From positions 1-64,000 of the forward strand of contig NZ_JAUYAF010000020.1 in NCBI RefSeq assembly GCF_030693625.1: a DNA stretch of 64,000 nucleotides, written 5' to 3'. The notes under the pieces were generated by a model. That model saw only the letters and a list, made by a program, of their open reading frames with translations. It was not told the DNA's origin and ran no database searches. Numbering within the stretch: position 1 is the stretch's first letter; the number at the start of each line of letters is the position of its first letter. The position numbers and the translations under genes were made by a program. Shown piece by piece: positions 1 through 7,591 of the stretch. Source of the stretch: Phenylobacterium sp. (GTDB lineage Bacteria; Pseudomonadota; Alphaproteobacteria; Caulobacterales; Caulobacteraceae).

Positions 1-582
1 ATGGCGCCCGCCACGCCGCCCGCGGCCGACCCGAACGCCGCCGCTCCGATGGCGCCGGCGGCTCCGGCCACCGCGCCCGCCCCGGAACCCGAGAAGGTCT
101 ACGCCGTCCCCACCACCGGTGAGATCGGCCAGATCATCGACGTGATCAACCGCATCTGCGTGCCCCTGGTGCGTGGCGGCGACATCTCCAAGCTGGCCAC
201 CAAGAGCCTGGGCTTCAAGTTCAACCGGCGGGAGGGGACCTATACCCAGACCCTGCAGGCCAAGCCCTACACCCTGACGGTCTTTTCGCCGGGCTCCAAC
301 AAGGACGTCTGCCGGATCGCCCTCAACTACACGCTGAACGGCGAGAAGCCGATCATCGTGGGCCTCAACATCTTCTCGCTGCTGCACCAGCCCGAACTGC
401 TCCAGCAGCGCAACGACTTCGTGCCGGCCACCGACTACAAGCGCATCACCAACTCCTGGGAATACTTCACCGACCGCGAGTCGATCGGCCTGGTGTTCCT
501 GCAGCTGAAAAAGCCGGACGGCTCCTCGGTCAACGGCAAGTGGGACATGGGCGAAGTGCTCTACTCGGAACGCAAGTTCTAG
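1..582 (+). CDS. hypothetical protein, possibly 5'-truncated
   Basis: The reading frame is open from the first base, which happens to be an ATG, so the true start may lie outside the window. The visible 193 residues begin with a low-complexity Ala/Pro-rich stretch (about residues 1-33) followed by a compact globular part (about 40-193) with no motif I recognise. A proline/alanine linker before a soluble domain is common in exported or membrane-anchored proteins, and an anchor could sit upstream of the window. The gene ends just before the guanidine riboswitch. No function is proposed. Confidence 0.6.
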   Translation: MAPATPPAADPNAAAPMAPAAPATAPAPEPEKVYAVPTTGEIGQIIDVINRICVPLVRGGDISKLATKSLGFKFNRREGTYTQTLQAKPYTLTVFSPGSNKDVCRIALNYTLNGEKPIIVGLNIFSLLHQPELLQQRNDFVPATDYKRITNSWEYFTDRESIGLVFLQLKKPDGSSVNGKWDMGEVLYSERKF

Positions 583-613
583 GCTTTCAGCCTCCCGCAC
601 CTATATGAGTTCA

Positions 614-670
614 GGCGCTGGAGACGACTCCAGCGCCTTTCTCTTTCCGGGACGGCCCGGTCTTGGGAGG
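614..670 (+). promoter_or_regulatory. guanidine-II (mini-ykkC) riboswitch
   Basis: Two consecutive perfect hairpins each carry an ACGR tetraloop, the defining pattern of the guanidine-II class. Hairpin 1 pairs 614-623 with 628-637 around ACGA (624-627). Hairpin 2 pairs 647-651 with 656-660 around ACGG (652-655). The Shine-Dalgarno GGGAGG (665-670) follows hairpin 2 at once and the ATG of an SMR exporter is at 677. In this class guanidinium joins the two loops and exposes the ribosome site. The identification comes from the sequence pattern plus the downstream gene, which is the classic target. Confidence 0.88.
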
Positions 671-676
671 ACAGCC

Positions 677-1003
677 ATGGCCTGGCTCATCCTGTTCGTC
701 GCCGGTCTCTGTGAAATCGGCTGGGCCGTCGGCTTGAAATACACCGACGGCTTCACGCGGCTCTGGCCCACGGTGTTCACCGGGGCGAGCCTGCTGGTGT
801 CCATGGCCCTGCTGGGGATCGCCATGAAGTCCTTGCCGCTGGGGACCGCCTACGCGGTCTGGACCGGCATCGGCGCGGTGGGGACGGTGATCCTCGGGAT
901 CGTGCTGTTCAAGGAGCCGGCGACGGTGGCGCGCCTGGTCTGCGTCGGCCTGATCGTGGCGGGTATCCTGGGGCTGAAACTCTTCAGCTCACCGCAGACA
1001 TAA
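677..1003 (+). CDS. gdx: guanidinium exporter of the SMR family (Gdx/SugE)
   Basis: This 108-residue protein has four predicted membrane helices and the SMR-family pattern: the essential membrane Glu sits in AGLCEIGWA near residue 13, with the [14 protein letters not shown] signature at about residues 59-72. SMR proteins of the SugE/Gdx branch exchange guanidinium for protons as dual-topology dimers in the inner membrane. The start at 677 is chosen because GGGAGG lies 6 bases upstream; an in-frame ATG at 605 would put the riboswitch inside the coding region. The guanidine-II riboswitch directly upstream supports the substrate assignment and predicts induction by guanidinium. Confidence 0.9.
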   Translation: MAWLILFVAGLCEIGWAVGLKYTDGFTRLWPTVFTGASLLVSMALLGIAMKSLPLGTAYAVWTGIGAVGTVILGIVLFKEPATVARLVCVGLIVAGILGLKLFSSPQT

Positions 1004-1055
1004 CTTAATTAAAACAATAGGGTAGAGCTTGATCCCCAGGGGGTTGAGAACCACT

Positions 1056-1829
1056 TCACGCGGCCCCTGAAGTGGCCCGGCCGTCGACCTGTTCCAGCCA
1101 GTCCCAGGCCTGGGTGGCCACGTCCTGCCATCCGGTCTCCCCCAGCAGCCAGTGGCTCATGCCGGCCATCTCGACGTAGTCGGCGTCCAGGCGCTGGGCG
1201 GTCTGGCGGCCGGTCATCGGCGGGTGGACCACGTCGCGCTGCCCCACCATCACCAGGCAGGGGATCCCGATGCCGCCGGTTCCGACGCTGGTGGTCATGA
1301 AGGGATCGAGCCACCAGTTCAAGGCCTCCCACAGCGCCCGGCCGCTCTCGGGGCGCAGGCGCTGCACCGTGGCCTCGCGCGCGGCCGACGGCATGCGGTC
1401 GAGGCTGTAGGTGCGCATCAGGGTGCGGTCGGGGCTGATGCTGTGGGTGAAGGCCGCTCCCATCATCAAGCCAAAGGCGGTGACCGCCTCTTCCATGGAA
1501 GACCCGGCGACGCCCCAGGGGGGCGAGGGAGCCAGCAGGATCAGGGCCTTGGGCGGCGTCCGCTTGGCCGCGAGCTGGGCCACCAGGCCTCCGAGCGAGT
1601 GACCGATGAGGATCGGGGGCTCGGGCAGGCCGGCGCACAGCTCGGCGATGTCCCTGGCGTAGTCGGTCATCGAGACGCCGGCGACGGCGCCCGGGCGGTC
1701 GTCGTCGCCATGGCCGCGCAGGTCCGGCGTCAGGACGGTATGGCCGGCGGCCTCGAAGGGCCCGCGGAAGGCCTCGAAGGCCCAGCCGCCACAGAAGGCG
1801 CCGTGGACCATGACGATGGGTGCGGCCAT
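1056..1829 (-). CDS. alpha/beta-fold hydrolase
   Basis: This is a 257-residue alpha/beta hydrolase. The N-terminal MVHGAFCGGWAF holds the oxyanion-hole HG motif, the nucleophile elbow is GHSLGG near residue 97, and the late GMSHW near residue 225 supplies the probable catalytic His. It resembles the esterase/salicylate-binding-protein-2 type subgroup, but the substrate cannot be told from sequence. Its ATG overlaps the stop of the upstream rppH by one base, so the two are probably co-transcribed and translationally coupled. No signal peptide is seen, suggesting a cytoplasmic enzyme. Confidence 0.8.
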   Translation of the reverse strand: MAAPIVMVHGAFCGGWAFEAFRGPFEAAGHTVLTPDLRGHGDDDRPGAVAGVSMTDYARDIAELCAGLPEPPILIGHSLGGLVAQLAAKRTPPKALILLAPSPPWGVAGSSMEEAVTAFGLMMGAAFTHSISPDRTLMRTYSLDRMPSAAREATVQRLRPESGRALWEALNWWLDPFMTTSVGTGGIGIPCLVMVGQRDVVHPPMTGRQTAQRLDADYVEMAGMSHWLLGETGWQDVATQAWDWLEQVDGRATSGAA

Positions 1830-2320
1830 CAGGCGGCGCGACCCGGCAGGCCCGCGAAATCGTGGAAGGCGGTGATCACCGCTTCATAGGTGGCCTTCTT
1901 GAAGGGCACCACCAGGCCCGGCGCCTCGGCGAGCCGGCCCCAACGCCAGGCGTCAAACTCCGGATGTCCCTGGCCCCCGAGGTCGATCTCGGTCTCCTCG
2001 CCGTCGAACCTCAGGGCGAACCAGACCTGGCGCTGCCCCTTCCAGCCCTTGGCGATCTTGCTGCCGCTGTGGCCGGGGGGAAAATCATAGGCCATCCAGC
2101 CGTCGGTGCGGCCCAGCAGGGTGGTGGAGACGACCCCGGTTTCCTCGGCCAGCTCGCGCCGGGCGGCGACATAGAGATCCTCGCCGGCGTCGACGCCGCC
2201 TTGCGGAAATTGCCAGTTGTAGGGCTCGGGCGTGTTGACCCGGCGCCCCAGCCAGACGCGGCCGTCGGGGTGAAAAAGCACCACCCCCACGTTGGGGCGA
2301 TAGGCGGCGAGGTCGTCCAT
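1829..2320 (-). CDS. rppH: RNA pyrophosphohydrolase, Nudix family
   Basis: The 163-residue protein starts with the RppH-type YRPNVGVVLFH and carries the Nudix box beginning GGVDAGEDLYVAARRELAEE at about residues 42-65, followed by ETGV. RppH removes pyrophosphate from the 5' triphosphate of mRNAs and opens them to RNase E. Trp and Phe positions after the box (WQFPQGGVD, WMAYDFP, WRW) fit the RppH/diadenosine-polyphosphate hydrolase branch. Length matches the family. It is placed between the polysaccharide deacetylase and the alpha/beta hydrolase in a minus-strand run. Confidence 0.88.
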   Translation of the reverse strand: MDDLAAYRPNVGVVLFHPDGRVWLGRRVNTPEPYNWQFPQGGVDAGEDLYVAARRELAEETGVVSTTLLGRTDGWMAYDFPPGHSGSKIAKGWKGQRQVWFALRFDGEETEIDLGGQGHPEFDAWRWGRLAEAPGLVVPFKKATYEAVITAFHDFAGLPGRAA

Positions 2321-2332
2321 GGGCGCGAGGTC

Positions 2333-3496
2333 TTATCTGCGAGTGGTCAGCGCCGAAGCGGGCGCAAGTTGGTAACCCCTAGACTCCACTGATTGTGCCC
2401 ACTGCGCCACCTGAGTCAGCGTCACAGGGTATGCGAAACCCGATCCCAGAGCCTGGCCATGCTGCAGGGCGCCGGCTTCGAGGGACAGCAGCTGCTGATC
2501 GATGGCCTCCACGGAGAGCTGGTCGTCGACGATGCGGTCGGCCGAGGCCCGCGGCAGGCCGCCGCCGCGCCGCGCCGCCGAACCGTCGTCGATGAAGGCC
2601 AGGCCGCGGCCGCGCAGGGCGCCGGTGAAGGCGGTCATGGCGCTGTCGGAGCCGACGAAGCGCGAGCCGAGATAGTTGGTCACCCCGAAATAGCCGGTGG
2701 CGCGGCTGAGCAGCCATTCCAGCTTCTTGACCGTCTCCTGGCCCTGGGCCTGGGCCATCAGGGTGTAGGGGCCAGGATCGTTGTCGGGATAGTCCACCGG
2801 CTCCATGGGGGCCTCCAGCAGCACCTCGTGGCCGTTCTGGCGCGCCAGGTCGATCCAGCCCTGCAGGCCGTCGGAATAGGGCACGAAGGACAGGGTGATC
2901 TCGGGGGGCAGGTTTTCGATGGCCTGACGGGTGGCCGTCGCGTTCAGGCCGAGGCCGCCGATCACCAGGGCGACCTTGGGCCGGCCATTGCTGGCGAAGG
3001 GCCGGGCATAGGCCTGGGCGGGCGTCTTGCCCCCCGGGCCGATGATGGGCAGCAGGCCGCCGGAGCCCTGGGCGGTGAGGCCCGCGATGGGGGCCGGCGG
3101 CAGGGGGTCGGCGGCGTGGAAGGCCTGGGCGCCGGGAACGGTGATCACCGCCTGGCCGAAGGCGGCGCCGGGTCCAAGCGGGTTCTCCGAGAGCCGGAAA
3201 ATGTCTGTTGATAGAGTGGTCCCGCCGGGGTTGTCGGCGGTCAGGGCCTCCCGCCAGCCCGGGGGCGCGGCCATGGCCGCCACCTTGGCCAAGCTGATGC
3301 GCACCACCGGGGTTCCCGCCTTGGGGTCGCCCATCAGGGTGACCAGGATCAGGGCCGCGGACATGAACAGGAAGGCCGCGCCGCCGGCGCCCACATAGGG
3401 GTTGGCGATGGCCTTGGCCAACAGCGCCTGGGCGTTGAGCCCCGGCGCTGGGGCGGCGGCGACCGCGACGAGCTTTTTCTTGGAAAACATAGGCAT
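2333..3496 (-). CDS. divergent polysaccharide deacetylase family protein (YibQ type)
   Basis: The protein is about 387 residues. A single hydrophobic segment at about residues 33-55 probably anchors it in the inner membrane with the rest in the periplasm. The C-terminal half (about 165-380) matches the divergent polysaccharide deacetylase family: PKVALVIGGLGLNA, then ITLSFVPYSDGLQGWIDLAR, LLEAPMEP and FGVTNYLGSRF. These proteins keep the deacetylase fold but often lack the full metal triad. In Proteobacteria they usually lie next to EnvC-like peptidases and CtpA, as here, suggesting a role in septal or envelope remodelling. Starts at 3496 (ATG), 3490 (ATG) or 3502 (GTG) are all possible. Confidence 0.8.
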   Translation of the reverse strand: MPMFSKKKLVAVAAAPAPGLNAQALLAKAIANPYVGAGGAAFLFMSAALILVTLMGDPKAGTPVVRISLAKVAAMAAPPGWREALTADNPGGTTLSTDIFRLSENPLGPGAAFGQAVITVPGAQAFHAADPLPPAPIAGLTAQGSGGLLPIIGPGGKTPAQAYARPFASNGRPKVALVIGGLGLNATATRQAIENLPPEITLSFVPYSDGLQGWIDLARQNGHEVLLEAPMEPVDYPDNDPGPYTLMAQAQGQETVKKLEWLLSRATGYFGVTNYLGSRFVGSDSAMTAFTGALRGRGLAFIDDGSAARRGGGLPRASADRIVDDQLSVEAIDQQLLSLEAGALQHGQALGSGFAYPVTLTQVAQWAQSVESRGYQLAPASALTTRR

Positions 3497-3612
3497 GACC
3501 ACGCGAGGCTTCAGTCCGGAGCCTGAGGGATCATGGTTAATGAAGGGCTACTTTTCGCCGCGCCGCAGCATGGCGAAGGGCCGCAGGCGGCGCCGCAGCG
3601 CCGCCTGGGCGA

Positions 3613-4998
3613 TTACTTGGCGACCGGCTTGGGTTCGAGCTTGGGCAGCTTGGAGACCACCTCGGCCATCTTGGCGGTGGGCTTGGGCAGCTTGGGCGTC
3701 GCGGCCACCGAACCGTAGCGCAGGACGTCCTTGGCCCGGGCCAGCTGGAAGTCGCCAGTGGTGGTGTTGAAGTCGGCCGGCGGAGCCTCGGCCGGCTCAT
3801 GAGCGCCGATGCGGGTCTTGCCCTCCTCGGCGTTCAGGGCGTTGCGGAAGGATGCCTCGCTGAACTGGAAGGCGCGGTTGGCGATGGACTGGGCCTCATC
3901 ACGGGTCTCGGCCACTTCCAGGTCCGGCTGGATGCCGGTCTTCTGGATGGAACGCCCCGCCGGGGTGTAGTAACGCGCGGTGGTGAGCTTCAGCGCGCCG
4001 TCCACGCCGCCCCGCAGCGGGATGACGGTCTGGACCGAGCCCTTGCCGAAGCTGGTGAGGCCCACCAGTTCCGCGCGCTTGCGGTCCTGCAGGGCGCCGG
4101 CGACGATTTCCGCCGCCGAGGCCGAGCCGGAATTGATCAGCACCACCACCGGCAGGCCGCCGGTGACGTCGCCGGCGCGGGCGTTGTAGCGCTCGACGTC
4201 GCGGGGATCGCGGCCCCGCTGGGAGACGATCTCGCCGCCATCCAGGAACAGGTCGGAGATGCCGACCGCCTGGTCGAGCAGGCCGCCGGGATTGTTGCGC
4301 AGGTCGAGGATCAGCCCCTTCATCTTGGGGTTCTTGGCCCTCAGGTCGACGATGGCCGCCTCGGCCTCGTCGGTGGTCTTTTCGTTGAAGGCCGAGACCC
4401 GTAGATAGCCGTAGTCGCCCTCGAGCTTGGCGGTGGCGGACTTGGGCTTGATCACCTCGCGGATCAGCTTGACGTCAAAGGGATCGGTCTTCTCGCGGGC
4501 GATGGTCAGGGTGACCGGCTCGCCGGGCTTGCCGCGCATCTGCTTGACCGCGTCATTGACCGACAGGCCAAGCACGCTCCCGCCGTTGACGGCGGTGATG
4601 AAGTCGCCAGCCTTGACCCCTGCCCTGAAGGCGGGCGTGCCGTCCATGGGCGAGATCACCTTGACCACGCCGTCCTCGCTGGTGACCTCTATGCCCAGGC
4701 CGCCATACTCCCCGCGCGTCTGATCGCGCATGTCGTCGAAGCTCTCGGGGTTCAGATAGCCGGAGTGGGGATCGAGCGAGGTCAGCATGCCGTCGATGGC
4801 CGCCTCGATCAGTTTCTTGTCGTCGACCTCGGTGACGTACTGACGCTCGACGGTGTCCAGCACGTCGCCGAACAGCTCGAGCATCTTGTAGGTCTTGGCC
4901 CGCGGCTGGGACGAGGCCAGCGCCTGCTGGCTGACATAGGCCATGGAGCCCGCCCCGAGGACGAAGGCCGAAACACCGATCAACAGATACTTGCGCAT
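3613..4998 (-). CDS. ctpA: carboxyl-terminal processing protease, S41 family
   Basis: This 461-residue protein has an N-terminal signal/anchor helix (about 5-28), a PDZ domain (about 95-175, with GGLGIEV and AGVKAGDFI) and the S41 protease domain. The catalytic Ser is in NSGSASAAEIVAGAL and the Lys in TSFGKGSVQ, giving the Ser-Lys dyad. Family members act in the periplasm on C-termini of envelope proteins, including peptidoglycan hydrolases. The tail past about residue 390 is Pro/Ala/Lys-rich and probably disordered. It lies downstream of the EnvC-like gene in the usual envC-ctpA-deacetylase order. Confidence 0.92.
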   Translation of the reverse strand: MRKYLLIGVSAFVLGAGSMAYVSQQALASSQPRAKTYKMLELFGDVLDTVERQYVTEVDDKKLIEAAIDGMLTSLDPHSGYLNPESFDDMRDQTRGEYGGLGIEVTSEDGVVKVISPMDGTPAFRAGVKAGDFITAVNGGSVLGLSVNDAVKQMRGKPGEPVTLTIAREKTDPFDVKLIREVIKPKSATAKLEGDYGYLRVSAFNEKTTDEAEAAIVDLRAKNPKMKGLILDLRNNPGGLLDQAVGISDLFLDGGEIVSQRGRDPRDVERYNARAGDVTGGLPVVVLINSGSASAAEIVAGALQDRKRAELVGLTSFGKGSVQTVIPLRGGVDGALKLTTARYYTPAGRSIQKTGIQPDLEVAETRDEAQSIANRAFQFSEASFRNALNAEEGKTRIGAHEPAEAPPADFNTTTGDFQLARAKDVLRYGSVAATPKLPKPTAKMAEVVSKLPKLEPKPVAK

Positions 4999-5090
4999 AG
5001 ACTAGGCCCTAGGGCTCCCTTGCGGCGGAATTGAGCCGCTTAACCGCTTCACGTCCCCATCAGAACCCCACAGGGCTCCATAGTCTTCAC

Positions 5091-5960
5091 TTAGCCAGCG
5101 GTCGGTCTCAAGCCGCTTCCGCCCGTCATCCAGCGCCCCGGATTGACCGGCGCGCCGCGTTCCCGGACCTCCAGATAGAGTTCCGGAGGCGATTGTCGCC
5201 CATCGGCCATCCATCCGACAGGCGATCCCGCCGCGACGGATTGTCCGACATCGACGTTCACCCGGTCCAGGCCAGCCAACACCAGATGGTATCCACCGGC
5301 CAATCTTAAGATCAAGATCACACCCCAGCCCTTCACCGGGCCCACATATTGGACAAGTCCGGCGTCGGGCGCCGCGACTTTCGCCCCAGAGGCGGTCTGG
5401 ATGGTCAGGCCGTTGGCTTTGCCGCCGCCCGGGACCGCCTGTCCGAAGCGCCGGGTGACGGGGCCATCGGCCGGCGCCATCAGGGCCTTGGGCGCGGTGA
5501 CCTCGCCGTCGTCCTCCTGCAGGGGGGCTTGGTCGCGGAGACCTGGAGGCTGGATCAGCCGGGCCTCGGCCAGCTGGCTGTCGGCGGTGAACAGGGCCTC
5601 GCTGGCCACGGCGGCCAGGCGGCGCTGGCGGGCGATCTCTCCCGCCTCGGCGGCGTAGAGCCGGGCGCGGCGCTGCAGCTCGGGCGTGATCGCCTTGACC
5701 AGGATGGCGGCGCGAACCGCCGAGACGGCGTCGTCGGGGCTGACCAGCAGGGCGGGTGGCGGATCGCGGCGGAACTGCTCCAGCACGGTCAGCAGGCGCG
5801 CCAGGCGGTTGAGGTTGCGACCCTGCTCGGCGGTGAGCACGGTCTCGCGGACATTGAGGCTCTGCAGTTTATCGCGCTCGCTGACCGCCGCCACGGCCAC
5901 CACGCCCGCCGCCAGGCTGGCGAGGGCGCCGATCACGAAGGCGGGGCGGAGGCTCTGCAA
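5091..5960 (-). CDS. EnvC-like M23-fold murein hydrolase activator
   Basis: About 289 residues follow from the proposed TTG start at 5960, which lies 7 bases after the rlmH stop; the frame is open further upstream but only inside rlmH. A membrane/signal helix (PAFVIGALASLAAGVVAVAA) is followed by a helical coiled-coil-like region, then a LytM/M23 domain over the last 120 residues. The LytM part reads GLTIQTASGAKVAAPDAGLV with GGYHLVLAGL. The canonical Zn-binding HxxxD and HxH residues are not evident, so it is more likely an EnvC-type amidase activator than an active peptidase. Position between rlmH and ctpA is typical. Confidence 0.78.
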   Translation of the reverse strand: MQSLRPAFVIGALASLAAGVVAVAAVSERDKLQSLNVRETVLTAEQGRNLNRLARLLTVLEQFRRDPPPALLVSPDDAVSAVRAAILVKAITPELQRRARLYAAEAGEIARQRRLAAVASEALFTADSQLAEARLIQPPGLRDQAPLQEDDGEVTAPKALMAPADGPVTRRFGQAVPGGGKANGLTIQTASGAKVAAPDAGLVQYVGPVKGWGVILILRLAGGYHLVLAGLDRVNVDVGQSVAAGSPVGWMADGRQSPPELYLEVRERGAPVNPGRWMTGGSGLRPTAG

Positions 5961-5967
5961 GGGCGCG

Positions 5968-6432
5968 TCAGTCTCTGTGATAGGGGCCGCCGGCCAGGAT
6001 GGTGACCGCCCGATAGACCTGTTCGGCCAGCATGGCGCGAGCCAGGGCATGGGGCCATGTCTGCGGCCCGAAGGCCAGCTTGCCGTTGGCGGCGGCCACC
6101 AGGGCCGGGTCGAGGCCGTCGGCGCCGCCGATCATGAAGACCAGGCGGCGCACCCCCTGGTCCCGCAGCCGGGCGATCTCGGCGGCGAAGTCACGGGACG
6201 CGCGCGCGCTGCCCCGCTCATCGCAGGCGATGACGTGGGCGTCGGTCAGGTGCGGGCGAAGGACATCAGCCTCGGCGGCCTTGCCGGGTTTCTTGGCTTC
6301 GACCTCGACCACCTCGACCGGGCCAAGCCCCAGGGCGCGGCCGGCCGCGGTGGCGCGGTCCACATAGAGCTTCACCAGCTCGACCTCGGGGGAACGGGCC
6401 AGACGCCCGACCGCCAGGATCGTCAGCTTCAA
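5968..6432 (-). CDS. rlmH: 23S rRNA pseudouridine-1915 N3-methyltransferase
   Basis: The 154-residue protein is a complete SPOUT methyltransferase of the RlmH family. The knotted SAM site is visible as FMIGGADGLDP near residue 100 and the family C-terminal signature as EQVYRAVTILAGGPYHRD. It methylates pseudouridine 1915 in helix 69 of 23S rRNA on assembled 70S ribosomes. Its start overlaps the rsfS stop by 4 bases, the standard rsfS-rlmH pairing of two ribosome-acting genes. Confidence 0.95.
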   Translation of the reverse strand: MKLTILAVGRLARSPEVELVKLYVDRATAAGRALGLGPVEVVEVEAKKPGKAAEADVLRPHLTDAHVIACDERGSARASRDFAAEIARLRDQGVRRLVFMIGGADGLDPALVAAANGKLAFGPQTWPHALARAMLAEQVYRAVTILAGGPYHRD

Positions 6433-6758
6433 GTGAAGGCGATGTGGGCCGAGTCCACCGACCAGATCTTTTCGATGTTGTAGAAGGAGCGGACCTCGGG
6501 ACGGAACAGGTGGATGATCACGTCGCCAGTGTCGATCAGCACCCAGTCACAGTGGGGCATGCCCTCGACGCGCACCTTGCCGTAGCCTTCGTCCTTGAGG
6601 GCGCGCAGCAGGTGATCGGCCATGGCGCCGACATGGCGGTGCGAACGGCCAGAGGCGACGATCAGGCCGTCGGCCACCGCGCTCTTACCCTTCAGGTCGA
6701 TGAACACGACATCCTGGGCTTTGTCGTCGTCGAGACGCGCCAGGATCAGGTCTTCCAA
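6429..6758 (-). CDS. rsfS: ribosomal silencing factor
   Basis: The conserved RsfS core is complete (109 residues from a TTG at 6758): LEDLILARLDDDKAQDV, then IDLKGKSAVADGLIVASGRS and HCDWVLIDTGDVIIHLF. RsfS binds uL14 on the 50S subunit and blocks subunit joining in starvation. The TTG at 6758 has no ribosome-binding site. The frame stays open to 6866, and a strong AAGGAG is placed 8 bases before an in-frame CTG at 6840-6842; a start there would add 28 Ser/Pro/Thr-rich residues and is a serious alternative. No ATG or GTG exists in the extension. Confidence 0.88.
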   Translation of the reverse strand: MEDLILARLDDDKAQDVVFIDLKGKSAVADGLIVASGRSHRHVGAMADHLLRALKDEGYGKVRVEGMPHCDWVLIDTGDVIIHLFRPEVRSFYNIEKIWSVDSAHIAFT

Positions 6759-6916
6759 AGCGCTGATGCGACTCTGGGGATCGGTGGAAACCTCGGTGGA
6801 AACCGCGGTTTCGTGCGCACTCGGCGCAGGGTCAGGGCTCAGCGGGGTAGCTCCTTTTTTGCCTCGCTAAAAGGCCTCATATCATGATTGCGCGGAAAGG
6901 GGCAGTGCGTGTGCGA

Positions 6917-7585
6917 TCACGATCTTGAGCCGCCCATCCGCGCCCGCATGGCGGTGGACGAGAGGAAGTTGAGGGGGCCGGTGAGGAACACCCAGCGAGG
7001 CGGCTGGGTCCCCGCCAGGATGGGCCCCTGGCTGGCAGGGCGGCGCGCATGGCTGAACCGTTGCGCGGCGGGCGAGAAGCGGCTTCTCAGGGAGATCCAC
7101 GGCCGCGAGACTACGGCGACCGGTGCGCCGCCCATGATCTGCGTCCAACCACGCCAGCGGTGGAAGCTGGCCAGGCTGTCGGCGCCCATGATCCAGACGA
7201 ATTTCACTCCCGGATAGCGGGCCTTCAGAACCCGAAGGGTGTCGATGGTGTAGGTGGAGCCGATGGCGGTCTCGGCGTCGGAGACGATCATCGCCCGGCC
7301 GCGAGCCACCTTGCGCACCCCGGCCATCCGCTCGGCGAGGCTGGCGGTCTCGCGGCTGGATTTCAGCGGGTTCTGCGGCGAGACCAGCCAGATGACGCGA
7401 TCCAGCTTCAGCCGCTTGCGCGCGGTCTCGGCCACATGGGCATGGCCGGCGTGGACCGGATTGAACGAGCCGCCATAGAGCCCGACCCGCATGCCCCGCG
7501 TGAGCGTGAAGCCCAGGCGCAGGGTCGCGGGCCGGCCGGCCTCAGGGACGCGCCGGGCGGGTCCGGCGAACCACATGGGCTTCAC
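6917..7585 (-). CDS. nadD: nicotinate-nucleotide adenylyltransferase
   Basis: NadD converts nicotinate mononucleotide and ATP to deamido-NAD. The nucleotidyltransferase signature GLYGGSFNPVHAGHAHVAE is present, with the ATP-binding SSTAMRAR motif near the C-terminus and FVWIMGADSLASFHRW in the middle. The GTG at 7585 gives 222 residues; an ATG at 7492, directly before the GLYGG motif, gives a 191-residue protein of more usual length, and neither has a clear ribosome site. It lies 6 bases downstream of proA on the same strand. Confidence 0.9.
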   Translation of the reverse strand: MKPMWFAGPARRVPEAGRPATLRLGFTLTRGMRVGLYGGSFNPVHAGHAHVAETARKRLKLDRVIWLVSPQNPLKSSRETASLAERMAGVRKVARGRAMIVSDAETAIGSTYTIDTLRVLKARYPGVKFVWIMGADSLASFHRWRGWTQIMGGAPVAVVSRPWISLRSRFSPAAQRFSHARRPASQGPILAGTQPPRWVFLTGPLNFLSSTAMRARMGGSRS

Positions 7586-7591
7586 TCTGGA

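Noticed and set aside
1004..1055. TTAATTAA and small hairpins between gdx and the hydrolase as a terminator or regulatory site
   Set aside because: The hairpins are weak, partly inside the hydrolase end and have no T tract.
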